The notes under the pieces were generated by a model. It saw only the letters and a program-made list of their open reading frames with translations. It made no database searches and had not been told where the DNA came from. Both the position numbers and the translations under genes were made by a program. Positions 17,471 through 26,346 of a DNA stretch of 64,000 nucleotides are shown here, in pieces. The first letter of the stretch is position 1, and every line of letters begins with the position of its first letter. The DNA lies in the NCBI RefSeq assembly GCF_001552615.1, contig NZ_BCRN01000005.1, positions 62,001-126,000 on the forward strand, in the 5' to 3' direction. The DNA comes from Millisia brevis NBRC 105863 (GTDB lineage Bacteria; Actinomycetota; Actinomycetes; Mycobacteriales; Mycobacteriaceae).

Positions 17471-18616
17471 CTAGTCGCCGACCACCGTGACGATCGGGAT
17501 CTCGGGATCGGCGAGCACCCGCACCGGCGGGCCCCAGGAGCCGACGCCGCGGCCGGTGACGACCACCGTGTCGGCGACGACGCCGACCCCGTCGATCAGG
17601 GGCTGTTCGAGCAGGACCGCGTAGCGCAGCGGCCACAGTTGGCCGCCGTGGGTATGGCCGGATACCTGAAGATCAACTCCGCGACCGGCGGTCGCTTCGG
17701 CCATCGCCGGTTGATGACCGATCTGCACGATGAAGTCGCTCGGGTCGGTATCCGCCAGCGCGGCGTCGGGGTCCATCCCATCCTCGAACGGATCGTTGAT
17801 GCCGACGACCCGGATCTGCGCTCCGTCGCGTTCGACCACCGCCGAATCGTTGAGCAGCGGGACGATCCCGAGCGACCGCCAGGTGTCGATCCAGGCGTCG
17901 GTATCTCCGGAGATGTACTCGTGGTTACCGGTGGCGGCGTAAACGCCCAGGGGCGCGGACAACTCGGCGAGCGGGGCGAGCGTCGAACCCACCTGCCGCA
18001 CCAGCCCGTCGGCGAGGTCGCCGGCCAGCAGGACCAGGTCCGGCCGTGCCGCATTGGTCATCTCGACCACCCGCCGGGTGAACGCCTCGTCCCGGATCGG
18101 ACCGGCGTGGATATCGCTGATCACCGCGATGCGCATGCCGTCGAACTGCTCGGGCACCCCCTCGACGGCGACGGTGACCTCGGTGGTGGTCGGGTCGTTG
18201 GCCCGCACCAACCCGTAGCCGACGATCGCGGCGGTGGCCACGATCACCACCGGCGTCGCGATCCGCATGAAAGCCGCTCGGCGCCTCCGGTATACGACCT
18301 TGCGGGGAGATTCGTTGTGGCGCGGCACCATCAGTCGGATGCCCAGGCAGATCACGCCGGTGATCACGATGCCCAGCAGCAGGTAGAAGACGGCGGCGAC
18401 CCAGCTCATACCGATCCAGGCCACCCACCGGATCGGGGTCGGATCGATCGTGCCGCCCAACATCATCAAAGCGAGGACCGCGCAGCCGGTGCACGCCGCG
18501 ATCACCGCGGCGATGCCGAGCCGGACCGGCCGCGGGTACTCGGGGACACGGGCGAAACGGCGGTAGAGACCGAAGCCGACGAGCACACCGATGGTGCCGA
18601 GAATCAGGGGAAACAC
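17471..18616 (-). CDS. Membrane-anchored metallophosphoesterase
   Basis: A 381-residue protein with four N-terminal membrane segments (residues 1-~150) followed by a calcineurin-like phosphoesterase domain. All metal-binding motifs are present: ISDIHAG (DxH), LAGDLADG (GDxxD), TGNHE, GHQP and SGHTHGGQ. It belongs to the YaeI/YkoQ-like group of membrane phosphoesterases, some of which act on lipid pyrophosphate head groups; the substrate here is not known. Start is the ATG at 18616 in MFPLILG. It is probably transcribed after the lipoprotein gene (~108 bp gap). Confidence 0.85.
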   Translation of the reverse strand: MFPLILGTIGVLVGFGLYRRFARVPEYPRPVRLGIAAVIAACTGCAVLALMMLGGTIDPTPIRWVAWIGMSWVAAVFYLLLGIVITGVICLGIRLMVPRHNESPRKVVYRRRRAAFMRIATPVVIVATAAIVGYGLVRANDPTTTEVTVAVEGVPEQFDGMRIAVISDIHAGPIRDEAFTRRVVEMTNAARPDLVLLAGDLADGLVRQVGSTLAPLAELSAPLGVYAATGNHEYISGDTDAWIDTWRSLGIVPLLNDSAVVERDGAQIRVVGINDPFEDGMDPDAALADTDPSDFIVQIGHQPAMAEATAGRGVDLQVSGHTHGGQLWPLRYAVLLEQPLIDGVGVVADTVVVTGRGVGSWGPPVRVLADPEIPIVTVVGD

Positions 18617-18724
18617 CGGCGATCAGACCCGAACGGTGGAGTCGGAACGGGGACCGTGTTCGCCGATACGCATCCCGCCACCCTACTCGAGAGCCGCCGA
18701 GGACGGACGAACCGGACGATTGCC

Positions 18725-19882
18725 CTAGGAATCGCCGGGCTCCGGCACCCGCATGACCAGGCCGGGCCGACCGTCGGTGCGCGCTTCGACCACGATCCCG
18801 CGATCGGTGCGGGCGAAGGCCGGGAAGCTGCGGCTGTGCCCCCGGGCCGCGACGGGCGTGATCGACCGTTCGGTCGGGGTGAGGTCCTCGGCGATGTCGT
18901 AGACCGCGACCGACGCTTGGTCGCCGCCGATCAGCAAGGCGGCGAGCGATCGACCGTCGGGAGCGAGGTCCACCGCCCACACGGTCGCCTCGCCGGCATC
19001 GAGCACCGCCGATCGACCCCGCAGATCCCGCAATTGCGGGGGCGGCGCGGCATGCGTATCGAGAAATCGGGTGACCACCCGGCCGTGGACCGGATCGGCG
19101 GCCAGCGGTTCGTCGGTGACTCCGAACGCCGGCAGCAGCACCTCGCCGGGCCCGGCGGAGCTCCACCGCCGCGTCTCGATGGCGCCCGCTTCGGTGTCAC
19201 CGGTGACGATCAATCCGTCGGCGTCGACGCCCAGACCGGCGACCGTCACCCCCTCGACCACCACCGGAAGATCGACATCGATTGCGGTGGAGTCGTTTAC
19301 CGGTCCTTCACTCGTGGAGACCAGGTAGCGGCGCTCGCCGTCCGGCCACAGGTACACCAGATCGCCGGCCGGGGTCCACGCCGCGTACGGCGCAGCGGGC
19401 AGCCAGAGATCGACCGGCGAGACCGGCCACGACCGCAGGCCGGCGACCTCGAGGACACGCACCACGTCGTTGCGCTCGCCGCGTCGTTGCGAGCCGGCGT
19501 GGGTGAAGGCCACCCGATCCTCGGCCGGACTCCACGACACCGACCACACCGCACGGTCGGGCAGCGCGACGCAGTTCACCGTCTCGTAGCGCTCACCCGA
19601 GCGCACGCAGACATCGGAGACCAGTTCGTCGTTCTCGACGCGGGTGGCATCGCTCGCGGTCAGCAGATACCGGCCCGAGGGGGAGATCGACGCGACCATC
19701 TCCCGGTCGGCCAGGACCGTCGCGGCTTCCTCGGCGCGGATGGGCGGGCCGTCATCCGGTTGCGGCCGGCCCGCGCCGCAGGCCGCCACCAGCGCCACGA
19801 TCAGCGCCGGACCGACCACGCCCGCGACGAGGCGCCGGCCGCAGCGGTACCGGCGGACGCCCCGATCAGCCGGCCCGGGCAC
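18725..19882 (-). CDS. Lipoprotein with beta-propeller-like repeats
   Basis: A 385-residue exported lipoprotein. A basic N-terminus and hydrophobic core are followed by the lipobox VALVAAC, with the lipidated Cys about residue 35. The body holds repeated SPxGR-like blocks (ASISPSGRYLLTAS, SVSWSPAEDRVAFT, AVDLAPDGRSLAAL) that suggest a WD40/TolB-type propeller, a scaffold rather than an enzyme. Start is a GTG. It overlaps the 3' end of the upstream alpha/beta hydrolase gene by 17 bp, so the two are cotranscribed. Confidence 0.75.
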   Translation of the reverse strand: MPGPADRGVRRYRCGRRLVAGVVGPALIVALVAACGAGRPQPDDGPPIRAEEAATVLADREMVASISPSGRYLLTASDATRVENDELVSDVCVRSGERYETVNCVALPDRAVWSVSWSPAEDRVAFTHAGSQRRGERNDVVRVLEVAGLRSWPVSPVDLWLPAAPYAAWTPAGDLVYLWPDGERRYLVSTSEGPVNDSTAIDVDLPVVVEGVTVAGLGVDADGLIVTGDTEAGAIETRRWSSAGPGEVLLPAFGVTDEPLAADPVHGRVVTRFLDTHAAPPPQLRDLRGRSAVLDAGEATVWAVDLAPDGRSLAALLIGGDQASVAVYDIAEDLTPTERSITPVAARGHSRSFPAFARTDRGIVVEARTDGRPGLVMRVPEPGDS

Positions 19883-20948
19883 CGGCCCAGGCGGACATGG
19901 TCGCCGCGTACTCCGACGACACCGGCAGCGGTGCGATCAGGTCGAGGGGGCTCGGCGGCAGCGGACCCAATTCCTTGAGCATGTGGTCGGCGGTGCGGAA
20001 GTGGGCGTCGTCGAGGTCGGTATGGCCCAGCGCCTCCCGCAGTCGGTCCAACTGGCCGCAGGAGACGTTCAGATCCTTGTCCGAACAGGTCAGCAACGTC
20101 GGTAGGCCGGCGGGCAGCCGCGCGGCCAGGGCGGCGGGATCGTAGGCGTCCGCCTCGGCGAGGAAGCGTGCATTGGCCGGCGCCAGGCCGAGTTGCTGCA
20201 GTTCCGGCGACAGATCGGTGGGGATCGTGCCGGAGGTCCGCAGCGAGGTGATCGCCCGGTCGGTGTCGGCGGTCAGCCGCTCGCGATCCGCCGCCGGCAG
20301 CCCGGGATCGGCGGCGATCGTGGCGATCTGCGCGGCCATCAGGTCCAGGTAGCGCATCGGGAGCGGTTGCAGCAGCGCGGTACCGCCGCCGGCCGCCCCG
20401 CGGGTCGCCAGCACCAGGGCGGTCAGCCCGCCCTCGCTGTGCCCGACGACGAGCAGATCCGCCGGCGCCACCCCGGTCCGGGCCGACAGCAGCGCGGCCG
20501 CGGCGGCGGCGTCGTCGACCTGGTCCTCGAATCCGTAGTCGGCGAGTTGTTCGACCGTCAACCCGGCCAGCCCGGTCTCACCGCTGCCGATCTTGTCGAA
20601 GCGGTAGCTGGTGATGCCCTGCGCGGCAAGCAGATCGGCGGTGCGCCGCAGGGTTTCGCCGACGACCTGCTGCTGGTTGCCGTTGCGGTCGGTGGGGCCG
20701 CTGCCCGGAAGCAGCAGCGCCGCAATCCCCGGCGCCGGGTTCTCCGGCACCCGCAGGCTGCCGAAGAAGGCCAACCCCCGCGACTCGAATCCGATCGATT
20801 CGTCGACACCGACACCGGTCGGTGCGGACGACCCGACATCCGGCACCGGAATGCCGTCGGACGGTTGCGCGCCGGCGACCGACGGGGCTCCGGTCACCAG
20901 CAGGACGGCGGCGGCACAGACGGCCAGGGAGCGACGAAGGGGCGTCAT
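19866..20948 (-). CDS. Secreted alpha/beta hydrolase
   Basis: A 360-residue exported hydrolase. A signal peptide (MTPLRRSLAVCAAAVLLVTG, cut near AGAQ) precedes an alpha/beta fold with oxyanion-region LLLPGSGPTDRNGN, nucleophile elbow GHSEGG, and likely acid and base residues in TCSDKDL and TADHML. This resembles the YqgA/BaaA-like 'alpha/beta hydrolase family' esterases with the GSGPTDRxGN signature. The substrate is unknown. It is the first gene of a minus-strand pair with the lipoprotein. Its promoter would lie in the 133-bp gap shared with the divergent permease. Confidence 0.82.
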   Translation of the reverse strand: MTPLRRSLAVCAAAVLLVTGAPSVAGAQPSDGIPVPDVGSSAPTGVGVDESIGFESRGLAFFGSLRVPENPAPGIAALLLPGSGPTDRNGNQQQVVGETLRRTADLLAAQGITSYRFDKIGSGETGLAGLTVEQLADYGFEDQVDDAAAAAALLSARTGVAPADLLVVGHSEGGLTALVLATRGAAGGGTALLQPLPMRYLDLMAAQIATIAADPGLPAADRERLTADTDRAITSLRTSGTIPTDLSPELQQLGLAPANARFLAEADAYDPAALAARLPAGLPTLLTCSDKDLNVSCGQLDRLREALGHTDLDDAHFRTADHMLKELGPLPPSPLDLIAPLPVSSEYAATMSAWAGARAG

Positions 20949-21081
20949 GCCCGAGACCCTACTCGGGCCGAGATATCCGATAGGTCCGCTATCTATTGCG
21001 GATGCGCCCGGACAGGCTCACCATTGTCGGAAGCTCGATGCCCGGTTCGAACCGCGAATGCTCGTTCGGTGGGAGGCTCTC

Positions 21082-22599
21082 ATGTCGGAAACCACAACGA
21101 CCGATCAGGAAAACCCGCACGAACTCAAGCGAGTTCTCGGTCCCGGCCTGCTGCTGTTGTTCATCGTCGGCGACATTCTGGGCGCCGGGGTCTACGCGGT
21201 CACCGGTCAGATGATCCAGAACGTCGGCGGAATGGCCTGGTTGCCGTTCATCCTGGCGTTCACGGTCGCGACCCTCACCGCGTTCTCCTATCTGGAACTG
21301 GTGACGAAGTATCCGCAGGCCGCGGGCGCTGCGCTGTACGCGCACAAGGCATTCGGGATCCATTTCGTGACCTTCCTGGTCGCCTTCGCGGTGATCTGTT
21401 CCGGCATCACCAGCGCCGCGACCTCGTCGAACGTCGTCGCCGGCAACCTGCTGATCGGCCTGAACGAGACGTTCAGCGACGAGAGCGGTATGGGATGGTT
21501 CAACGTTCCCACCGGGCCGACCGTGCAGTTGATCATCGCGATGGGTTTCATGCTGCTGCTCGCGGTGATCAACCTGCGCGGCGTCGGGGAGTCGGTCAAG
21601 TTCAATGTCGTTCTGACGCTTGTCGAAATGACCGCCCTGGCGATCGTCATCACCATCGGCTTCGTGGTGATCGGCCGCGGAACCGGCGAGGGCGATATCG
21701 CCAATCTGGTTGTCTTCGAGGACCCGAACGAGAAGGGCTGGTTCCTCGCGGTCACCATCGCGACCACGATCGCCTTCTTCGCGATGGTCGGTTTCGAGGA
21801 CTCGGTCAACATGGTCGAGGAAACCAAGAATCCACAGAAGATCTTCCCGAAGATCATGCTGACCGGCCTGGGCATCACCTGCCTGATCTACATCCTGGTG
21901 GTCGTCGCGGTGATCGCGGTCCTGCCACTGGATTACGACTCCGGCGACGAGGGCATCCTGCTGCACGTCGTGCAACTCGGCGCCCCGAACTTCCCGATCA
22001 ACGAGATCTTCCCGTATCTGACGGTCTTCGCCGTGGCGAACACCGCGCTGATCAATATGCTGATGGCCAGCCGTCTCATCTACGGCATGGCCCGCCAGGG
22101 CGTGCTGCCGAGGGCCCTGGGCGCGGTCCTACCCAGCCGCAGATCCCCCTGGACGGCAATCATTTTCACGACCGTCCTGGCGCTGTGCCTGCTCTTCGCG
22201 GTCAACCGGCTGTCCGGCAATTCGGTGGTCGGCGCCCTGTCCGGCACCACCGGCCTGCTGCTGCTGTGCGTCTTCGCGGTGGTCAACGTCGCCTGCCTGG
22301 TCCTCAAGCAGCGCAACGACAAGACCTTCTTCCGCGCCCCGTTCTGGGTTCCGGTGGCCGGCGCGGCGCTGTGCCTCTACCTGGCGGGACCGTGGGCGCG
22401 CACCTCGGCCCAGATGATCCAGTACCAGATCGCGGCGGTGATGATCGGTCTCGGCATCGTGCTGTGGGTGGTCACGTACTTCTTCCACCGCGCCGAGCAC
22501 CAGGCCACCGGATTCTCCGATATCGACCATCTCGCGGACAGCGAGGTGCCGAACGGCGACACCGACGACCAATCGAGCGACCGCGACACCAGTCGCTGA
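21082..22599 (+). CDS. APC-superfamily amino acid permease
   Basis: A 505-residue transporter with 12 predicted membrane segments. The first helix carries the APC signature (VGDILGAGVYAVTG), which forms the unwound substrate-binding region. It ends with a 40-residue acidic cytoplasmic tail (DHLADSEVPNGD...). I start at ATG 21082, preceded by GGGAGG; the longer open frame overlaps the divergent promoter. APC members exchange or import amino acids or polyamines with protons; specificity is not evident. Its stop is one base from the stop of the convergent hydrolase gene. Confidence 0.88.
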   Translation: MSETTTTDQENPHELKRVLGPGLLLLFIVGDILGAGVYAVTGQMIQNVGGMAWLPFILAFTVATLTAFSYLELVTKYPQAAGAALYAHKAFGIHFVTFLVAFAVICSGITSAATSSNVVAGNLLIGLNETFSDESGMGWFNVPTGPTVQLIIAMGFMLLLAVINLRGVGESVKFNVVLTLVEMTALAIVITIGFVVIGRGTGEGDIANLVVFEDPNEKGWFLAVTIATTIAFFAMVGFEDSVNMVEETKNPQKIFPKIMLTGLGITCLIYILVVVAVIAVLPLDYDSGDEGILLHVVQLGAPNFPINEIFPYLTVFAVANTALINMLMASRLIYGMARQGVLPRALGAVLPSRRSPWTAIIFTTVLALCLLFAVNRLSGNSVVGALSGTTGLLLLCVFAVVNVACLVLKQRNDKTFFRAPFWVPVAGAALCLYLAGPWARTSAQMIQYQIAAVMIGLGIVLWVVTYFFHRAEHQATGFSDIDHLADSEVPNGDTDDQSSDRDTSR

Positions 22600-22600
22600 G

Positions 22601-23956
22601 CTATCGACTCGGTTCGCCGGGGATCGGCGCGGCCGGATCGTACGGGGTGCGGGTGAGGATGAAGGTGCTCGCGTCGAGGTGATTGACGCTGCCGTCCGGG
22701 TTGCGCACGACGACGAGCCGTTCCCCGGCGTGGTAGCCGCTGACCCCGATGAAGACCATCCCGTCGGACCCGTCGACCGGCTGCCAGCGGGAGAGTGGAT
22801 TGTCGCCGCCCAGATTGAGATAGGCGCCGTCCCACGTCATCCGGTACGCACTCGCCCCCCAGTGCCAGACGCCGACCAGTTCGCGCACGGGCTCGGGGAC
22901 AACCGCGGTGGGTACCCACGGCGGGGGAATCGCCGGTTCGAGGCGCTCGAGTTCGACCAGCAGGTCACGGGCGAGGCTGAGCGGATCGAGCCCGATCGTC
23001 GCATTTCCCAGGCAGACGACCGCGGTGCGGCGGGGGCGGTCGATCATCAGCGCCGCCTGGAATCCGGGCATCGACCCGAGGTGGCCGACCATCGTGCCGG
23101 GCGCGCCGGCCGGGCCGGGGATGCCCGGGAACATCTGCAGACCCCAGCCGTAGGCGAACGACAGCCCCTGGTCGGCGATCCCGGCACGCGGGGTCAACGC
23201 CCGCACCAGCCATTCATCCGGCAGAATCTCGGCGTTGCCGCCGCCGAGGAAGCGTGCCCACCGCCCCAGATCCCCGACGGTCGACCACAGTTGACCGGCC
23301 GGCGCCATCGCCCCGGTGACCGATGCGGGTTCCGCGCGCGCCTCCCCGGTGAACGGGTCGATGCTCCACCCGGTGACCGCGCCGGGCCCCGGTTCGAGGG
23401 TGGTGGCCGACATGCCCAACGGCTCGAGCAGCCGGGCCCGGGTCGCCTCCCACCAGGTCGTGCCGCGCAGCCGGGCGACGATCTCTCCGAGCCAGGCGAA
23501 GCCGAGATTCGAGTAGTGGAAGTGGATTCCGGGGTCGAAGGCCCGTGCGGTCGCATCGTTGGCGACGGCCAGGTCGGCGAAGCCCTCGGCGCGACCGGCG
23601 CGCTCCCACCACGGCCCGGACGGTTCGGCCTGCAGCCCACCGGTATGCGAGAGCAGTTCACCGACGGTGACCTCGCCGTAGCCGATGTCCCCGAGCACCT
23701 CCCGCACCCGAGTCGCCGGCTCGATCGTTCCGTCCGCCATCGCCTGCAGAACCAGCACGGCGGTGAACGTCTTGCTGATCGATCCGATGCGATAGCCGGC
23801 GGTGGGATCGGCGTCGGCGCCGTGCGCGGCCGCCCAGATCTGGGTGCCGTCCCGCACCAGGGCGGCCGCGATCGACGGCACCCGCCCCGATCGCTGCCGA
23901 AGCGCGACGATGCGCCGCAGCGAGCGATCGGTCGCCGGGTCGAGATGCTCGGTCAC
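22601..23956 (-). CDS. Serine beta-lactamase-fold hydrolase (class C/esterase type)
   Basis: A 451-residue, cytoplasmic-looking penicillin-binding-like hydrolase. The SxxK nucleophile is S59-I-S-K62, the second motif is YSN (FHYSNLGF), and the third is HLGSMPGF (HxG-like). A ~100-residue C-terminal domain (LVGVWHWGASAYRMTWDG) resembles the extra domain of D-aminopeptidase/esterase EstB-like proteins. No signal peptide is seen, so it is more likely an esterase or peptidase than an antibiotic-resistance enzyme. I start at GTG 23956 because the family alignment begins there; upstream codons of the open frame look noncoding. Confidence 0.85.
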   Translation of the reverse strand: MTEHLDPATDRSLRRIVALRQRSGRVPSIAAALVRDGTQIWAAAHGADADPTAGYRIGSISKTFTAVLVLQAMADGTIEPATRVREVLGDIGYGEVTVGELLSHTGGLQAEPSGPWWERAGRAEGFADLAVANDATARAFDPGIHFHYSNLGFAWLGEIVARLRGTTWWEATRARLLEPLGMSATTLEPGPGAVTGWSIDPFTGEARAEPASVTGAMAPAGQLWSTVGDLGRWARFLGGGNAEILPDEWLVRALTPRAGIADQGLSFAYGWGLQMFPGIPGPAGAPGTMVGHLGSMPGFQAALMIDRPRRTAVVCLGNATIGLDPLSLARDLLVELERLEPAIPPPWVPTAVVPEPVRELVGVWHWGASAYRMTWDGAYLNLGGDNPLSRWQPVDGSDGMVFIGVSGYHAGERLVVVRNPDGSVNHLDASTFILTRTPYDPAAPIPGEPSR

Positions 23957-24153
23957 AGGTTGTGGTCCCTTCGAAGGTTCGACGCCGGGCCCGGGTGCGG
24001 GCGGCGACACCCTATGCGGATTGTGGCGCCGATCGCAGCCGCCGCGCCGTCGGACTCCGACCGAGCCAACCGCGGGGCGGACGGGACGTCTCCGCAGGTA
24101 CCGTATGTGGAGTGCGACCTGCGCACACCTCGAGCCAGATGAGGGGAACGTCA

Positions 24154-24960
24154 ATGTCCGGCGCCAGCACTCCCGACGTGATGCCGGTGGCCTTCTTCGG
24201 CCACGGCAGCCCGATGAACGCGATCGAGTCCAACCGCTTCACCGGGGCCTGGGAAGAGTTCGGACGTTCCGTTCCGCGCCCGCGCGGCATTCTGGTGATC
24301 AGCGCCCACTGGTACATCAACGCCACGGTGGTCACCACCATGCGGCGCCCGCGCACCATCCACGACTTCTACGGATTCCCGAACGAGCTCTTCGAGGTCG
24401 AGTACCCGGCGCCCGGGATGCCGGAATTGGCGCAGCGCATCGCCGATCTGGTCGAGCCGACCTGGGTGGGTAGCGATGTCGACAGCTGGGGCATCGACCA
24501 CGGCACCTGGTCGGTGCTGGTGCACGCCTTCCCGGATGCCTCGATCCCGGTGGTCCAGTTGGCGATCAACGCCGCCAAGCCGCTCGAATACCACATGAAG
24601 CTCGGCGCCAAGCTCGCCGAACTGCGGCGCGAGGGCATCCTGATCCTCGGCAGCGGAAATATCGTGCACAACCTGCGCGGGATGGCCGGGGGGATGGGCG
24701 ATGCCGGCTTCGACTGGGCCGAACGCTTCGACGACTCCGCCCGCGATCTGCTCACCCACCAACCCGGCGATGTCCTGAAGTTGCAGGAGCACCGGGACTT
24801 CCACCTGTCGGTGCCGACACCGGACCACTTCATCCCGATGCTCTACTTCGCGGGGCTCGCCGCGGCCGATCCCGACGATCCGTCGGTGCTGGTCGACGGG
24901 TACGCCTATGGGTCGGTGTCGATGACCTCCTACGCCATCGGAGCACCCGCCGGCGCCTGA
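24154..24960 (+). CDS. Extradiol ring-cleavage dioxygenase (LigB/DODA, YgiD-like)
   Basis: A 268-residue class III extradiol dioxygenase related to 4,5-DOPA dioxygenase YgiD. The N-terminal metal site is FFGHGSPMNA, followed by ISAHWYI, HDFYGFP and SWGIDHGTW, the expected His ligands, and the catalytic region VLGSGNIVHNL-like (ILGSGNIVHNLRG). It cleaves catechol-type rings using Fe(II) or a similar metal. The ATG follows GAGGGG; the open frame upstream is not coding. It lies 129 bp before the uracil catabolism cluster on the same strand; a functional link is possible but not shown. Confidence 0.87.
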   Translation: MSGASTPDVMPVAFFGHGSPMNAIESNRFTGAWEEFGRSVPRPRGILVISAHWYINATVVTTMRRPRTIHDFYGFPNELFEVEYPAPGMPELAQRIADLVEPTWVGSDVDSWGIDHGTWSVLVHAFPDASIPVVQLAINAAKPLEYHMKLGAKLAELRREGILILGSGNIVHNLRGMAGGMGDAGFDWAERFDDSARDLLTHQPGDVLKLQEHRDFHLSVPTPDHFIPMLYFAGLAAADPDDPSVLVDGYAYGSVSMTSYAIGAPAGA

Positions 24961-25089
24961 TCCGGACGCCGCCGACGGTCGGGGTCGGGCTGTGATGCGC
25001 ACCATTCGGACAGTCGAGCAGTCCCCGGGCGCCACCGGGTAACTGTCGCTATGCTTGCGCCTTCCACAGATCCCGATCGAGGGAGCACG

Positions 25090-26346
25090 ATGGCCGCCGA
25101 CACGTCCGCAACACCTCGTCATATTCGGCTGACCTCGCATAGTCGGGGCCGCAATGCGCCCGCCGTGCAGTGGGCGGCGACCACCGCCGCCGAGCGCGGC
25201 CCGCTGATCGGCACGACGGGAGAACCGGCGCACCGCAACGTCATCGGCACGCACAGCGGCTCCTACTCGGTGTACCGCGCGCTGGCGATCGCCTCGGGAG
25301 CGCTGTCGCGCAGCCACCGCGCCGACCTGACCAATACCTCTCCGACCGATGCGATCGGCCCCTACCCGCAGTGGAGCACCCCGGGGGCGATCGTCAGCCT
25401 CGATCCGTGGGGCGCCGCGGTCGCCGACGTCTTCGCCGATCGACTGGCGGAGGGGTTCGACATCCGGCCGACCATCGCGGTCACCCGGGCGCACGTGATC
25501 CTGCCGGAGGTCATCGAAGCGATCGCCAAGGGCCGCCTGCAACCGGACGGCCACTTCCTGTTGCCGACCGGCGCGGCGGTGGTCAGCAAGGCCGCCATCG
25601 AGCCGGTCTGGTACCTGCCGGGGGTCGCCGAACGGTTCGGCTGTTCGCAGACCGAGTTGCGCCGGGTGCTGTTCGAGGAGACCGGCGGGATGTACCCGGA
25701 GCTGGTCACCCGCCCCGACCTCGAGGTCTTCCTGCCCCCGATAGGCGGGCAGACGATCTACATCTTCGGCAACCCGGCCGACCTGGCCGACCCGTCGGTC
25801 GAGCTGACCGCGCGCGTCCACGACGAGTGCAACGGGTCGGACGTCTTCGGTTCCGATATCTGTACCTGTCGCCCCTATCTGACCCACGCGATCGAGGAGT
25901 GCATCCTCGGCGCGCAGAACGGTGGTGTCGGGCTGGTGGCCTACTCGCGCAAGGAGGGTCGCGCGCTCGGGGAGGTCACCAAATTCCTGGTCTACAACGC
26001 CCGCAAGCGGCAGCTCGGCGGCGATACCGCCGACCAGTACTTCGCCCGCACCGAATGCGTCGCCGGGGTCCAGGACATGCGCTTCCAGGAACTGATGCCC
26101 GATGTGCTGCACTGGCTGGGCATCACCAAGATTCACCGGCTGGTGTCGATGAGCAATATGAAGTACGACGCGATCACCGGGTCGGGTATCGAGGTCGGCG
26201 AGCGGGTGAACATCCCCGACGACCTGATTCCCGCGGACGCCCGGGTGGAGATCGACGCCAAGACCGCCGCCGGCTACTTCACGCTCGGACCGGTCCCGGA
26301 CGTCACCGCGCTGCGGGAGGTCAAGGGGCGGGAGCTGCATTCGTGA
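25090..26346 (+). CDS. urc1: URC1-like GTP cyclohydrolase II homolog (uracil catabolism)
   Basis: A 418-residue protein. The C-terminal half has a GTP cyclohydrolase II fold with the zinc site C247-x10-C258-x-C260 (ECNGSDVFGSDICTC), the phosphate/catalytic segment SRKEGRALG, and the closing SNMKYDAITGSGIEVGERV. The ~200-residue N-terminal extension (IGTHSGSYSVYRALA..., GPYPQWSTPGAIVSLDPWG) is absent from riboflavin RibA and is characteristic of URC1, the GCH-II-like protein of the yeast URC uracil degradation pathway. ATG 25090 has GAGGGAG upstream; 25051 is an alternative. It overlaps urc4 by 4 bp. Confidence 0.88.
   Translation: MAADTSATPRHIRLTSHSRGRNAPAVQWAATTAAERGPLIGTTGEPAHRNVIGTHSGSYSVYRALAIASGALSRSHRADLTNTSPTDAIGPYPQWSTPGAIVSLDPWGAAVADVFADRLAEGFDIRPTIAVTRAHVILPEVIEAIAKGRLQPDGHFLLPTGAAVVSKAAIEPVWYLPGVAERFGCSQTELRRVLFEETGGMYPELVTRPDLEVFLPPIGGQTIYIFGNPADLADPSVELTARVHDECNGSDVFGSDICTCRPYLTHAIEECILGAQNGGVGLVAYSRKEGRALGEVTKFLVYNARKRQLGGDTADQYFARTECVAGVQDMRFQELMPDVLHWLGITKIHRLVSMSNMKYDAITGSGIEVGERVNIPDDLIPADARVEIDAKTAAGYFTLGPVPDVTALREVKGRELHS

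Noticed and set aside
22601-23956. The beta-lactamase-fold protein as an antibiotic-resistance gene
   Set aside because: No signal peptide, and the C-terminal extra domain fits D-aminopeptidase/esterase relatives; there is no resistance context.
25090-26346. Annotation of this gene as riboflavin RibA
   Set aside because: It has a ~200-residue N-terminal extension unlike DHBP synthase and sits with DUF1688 and UPRT genes, not with rib genes.
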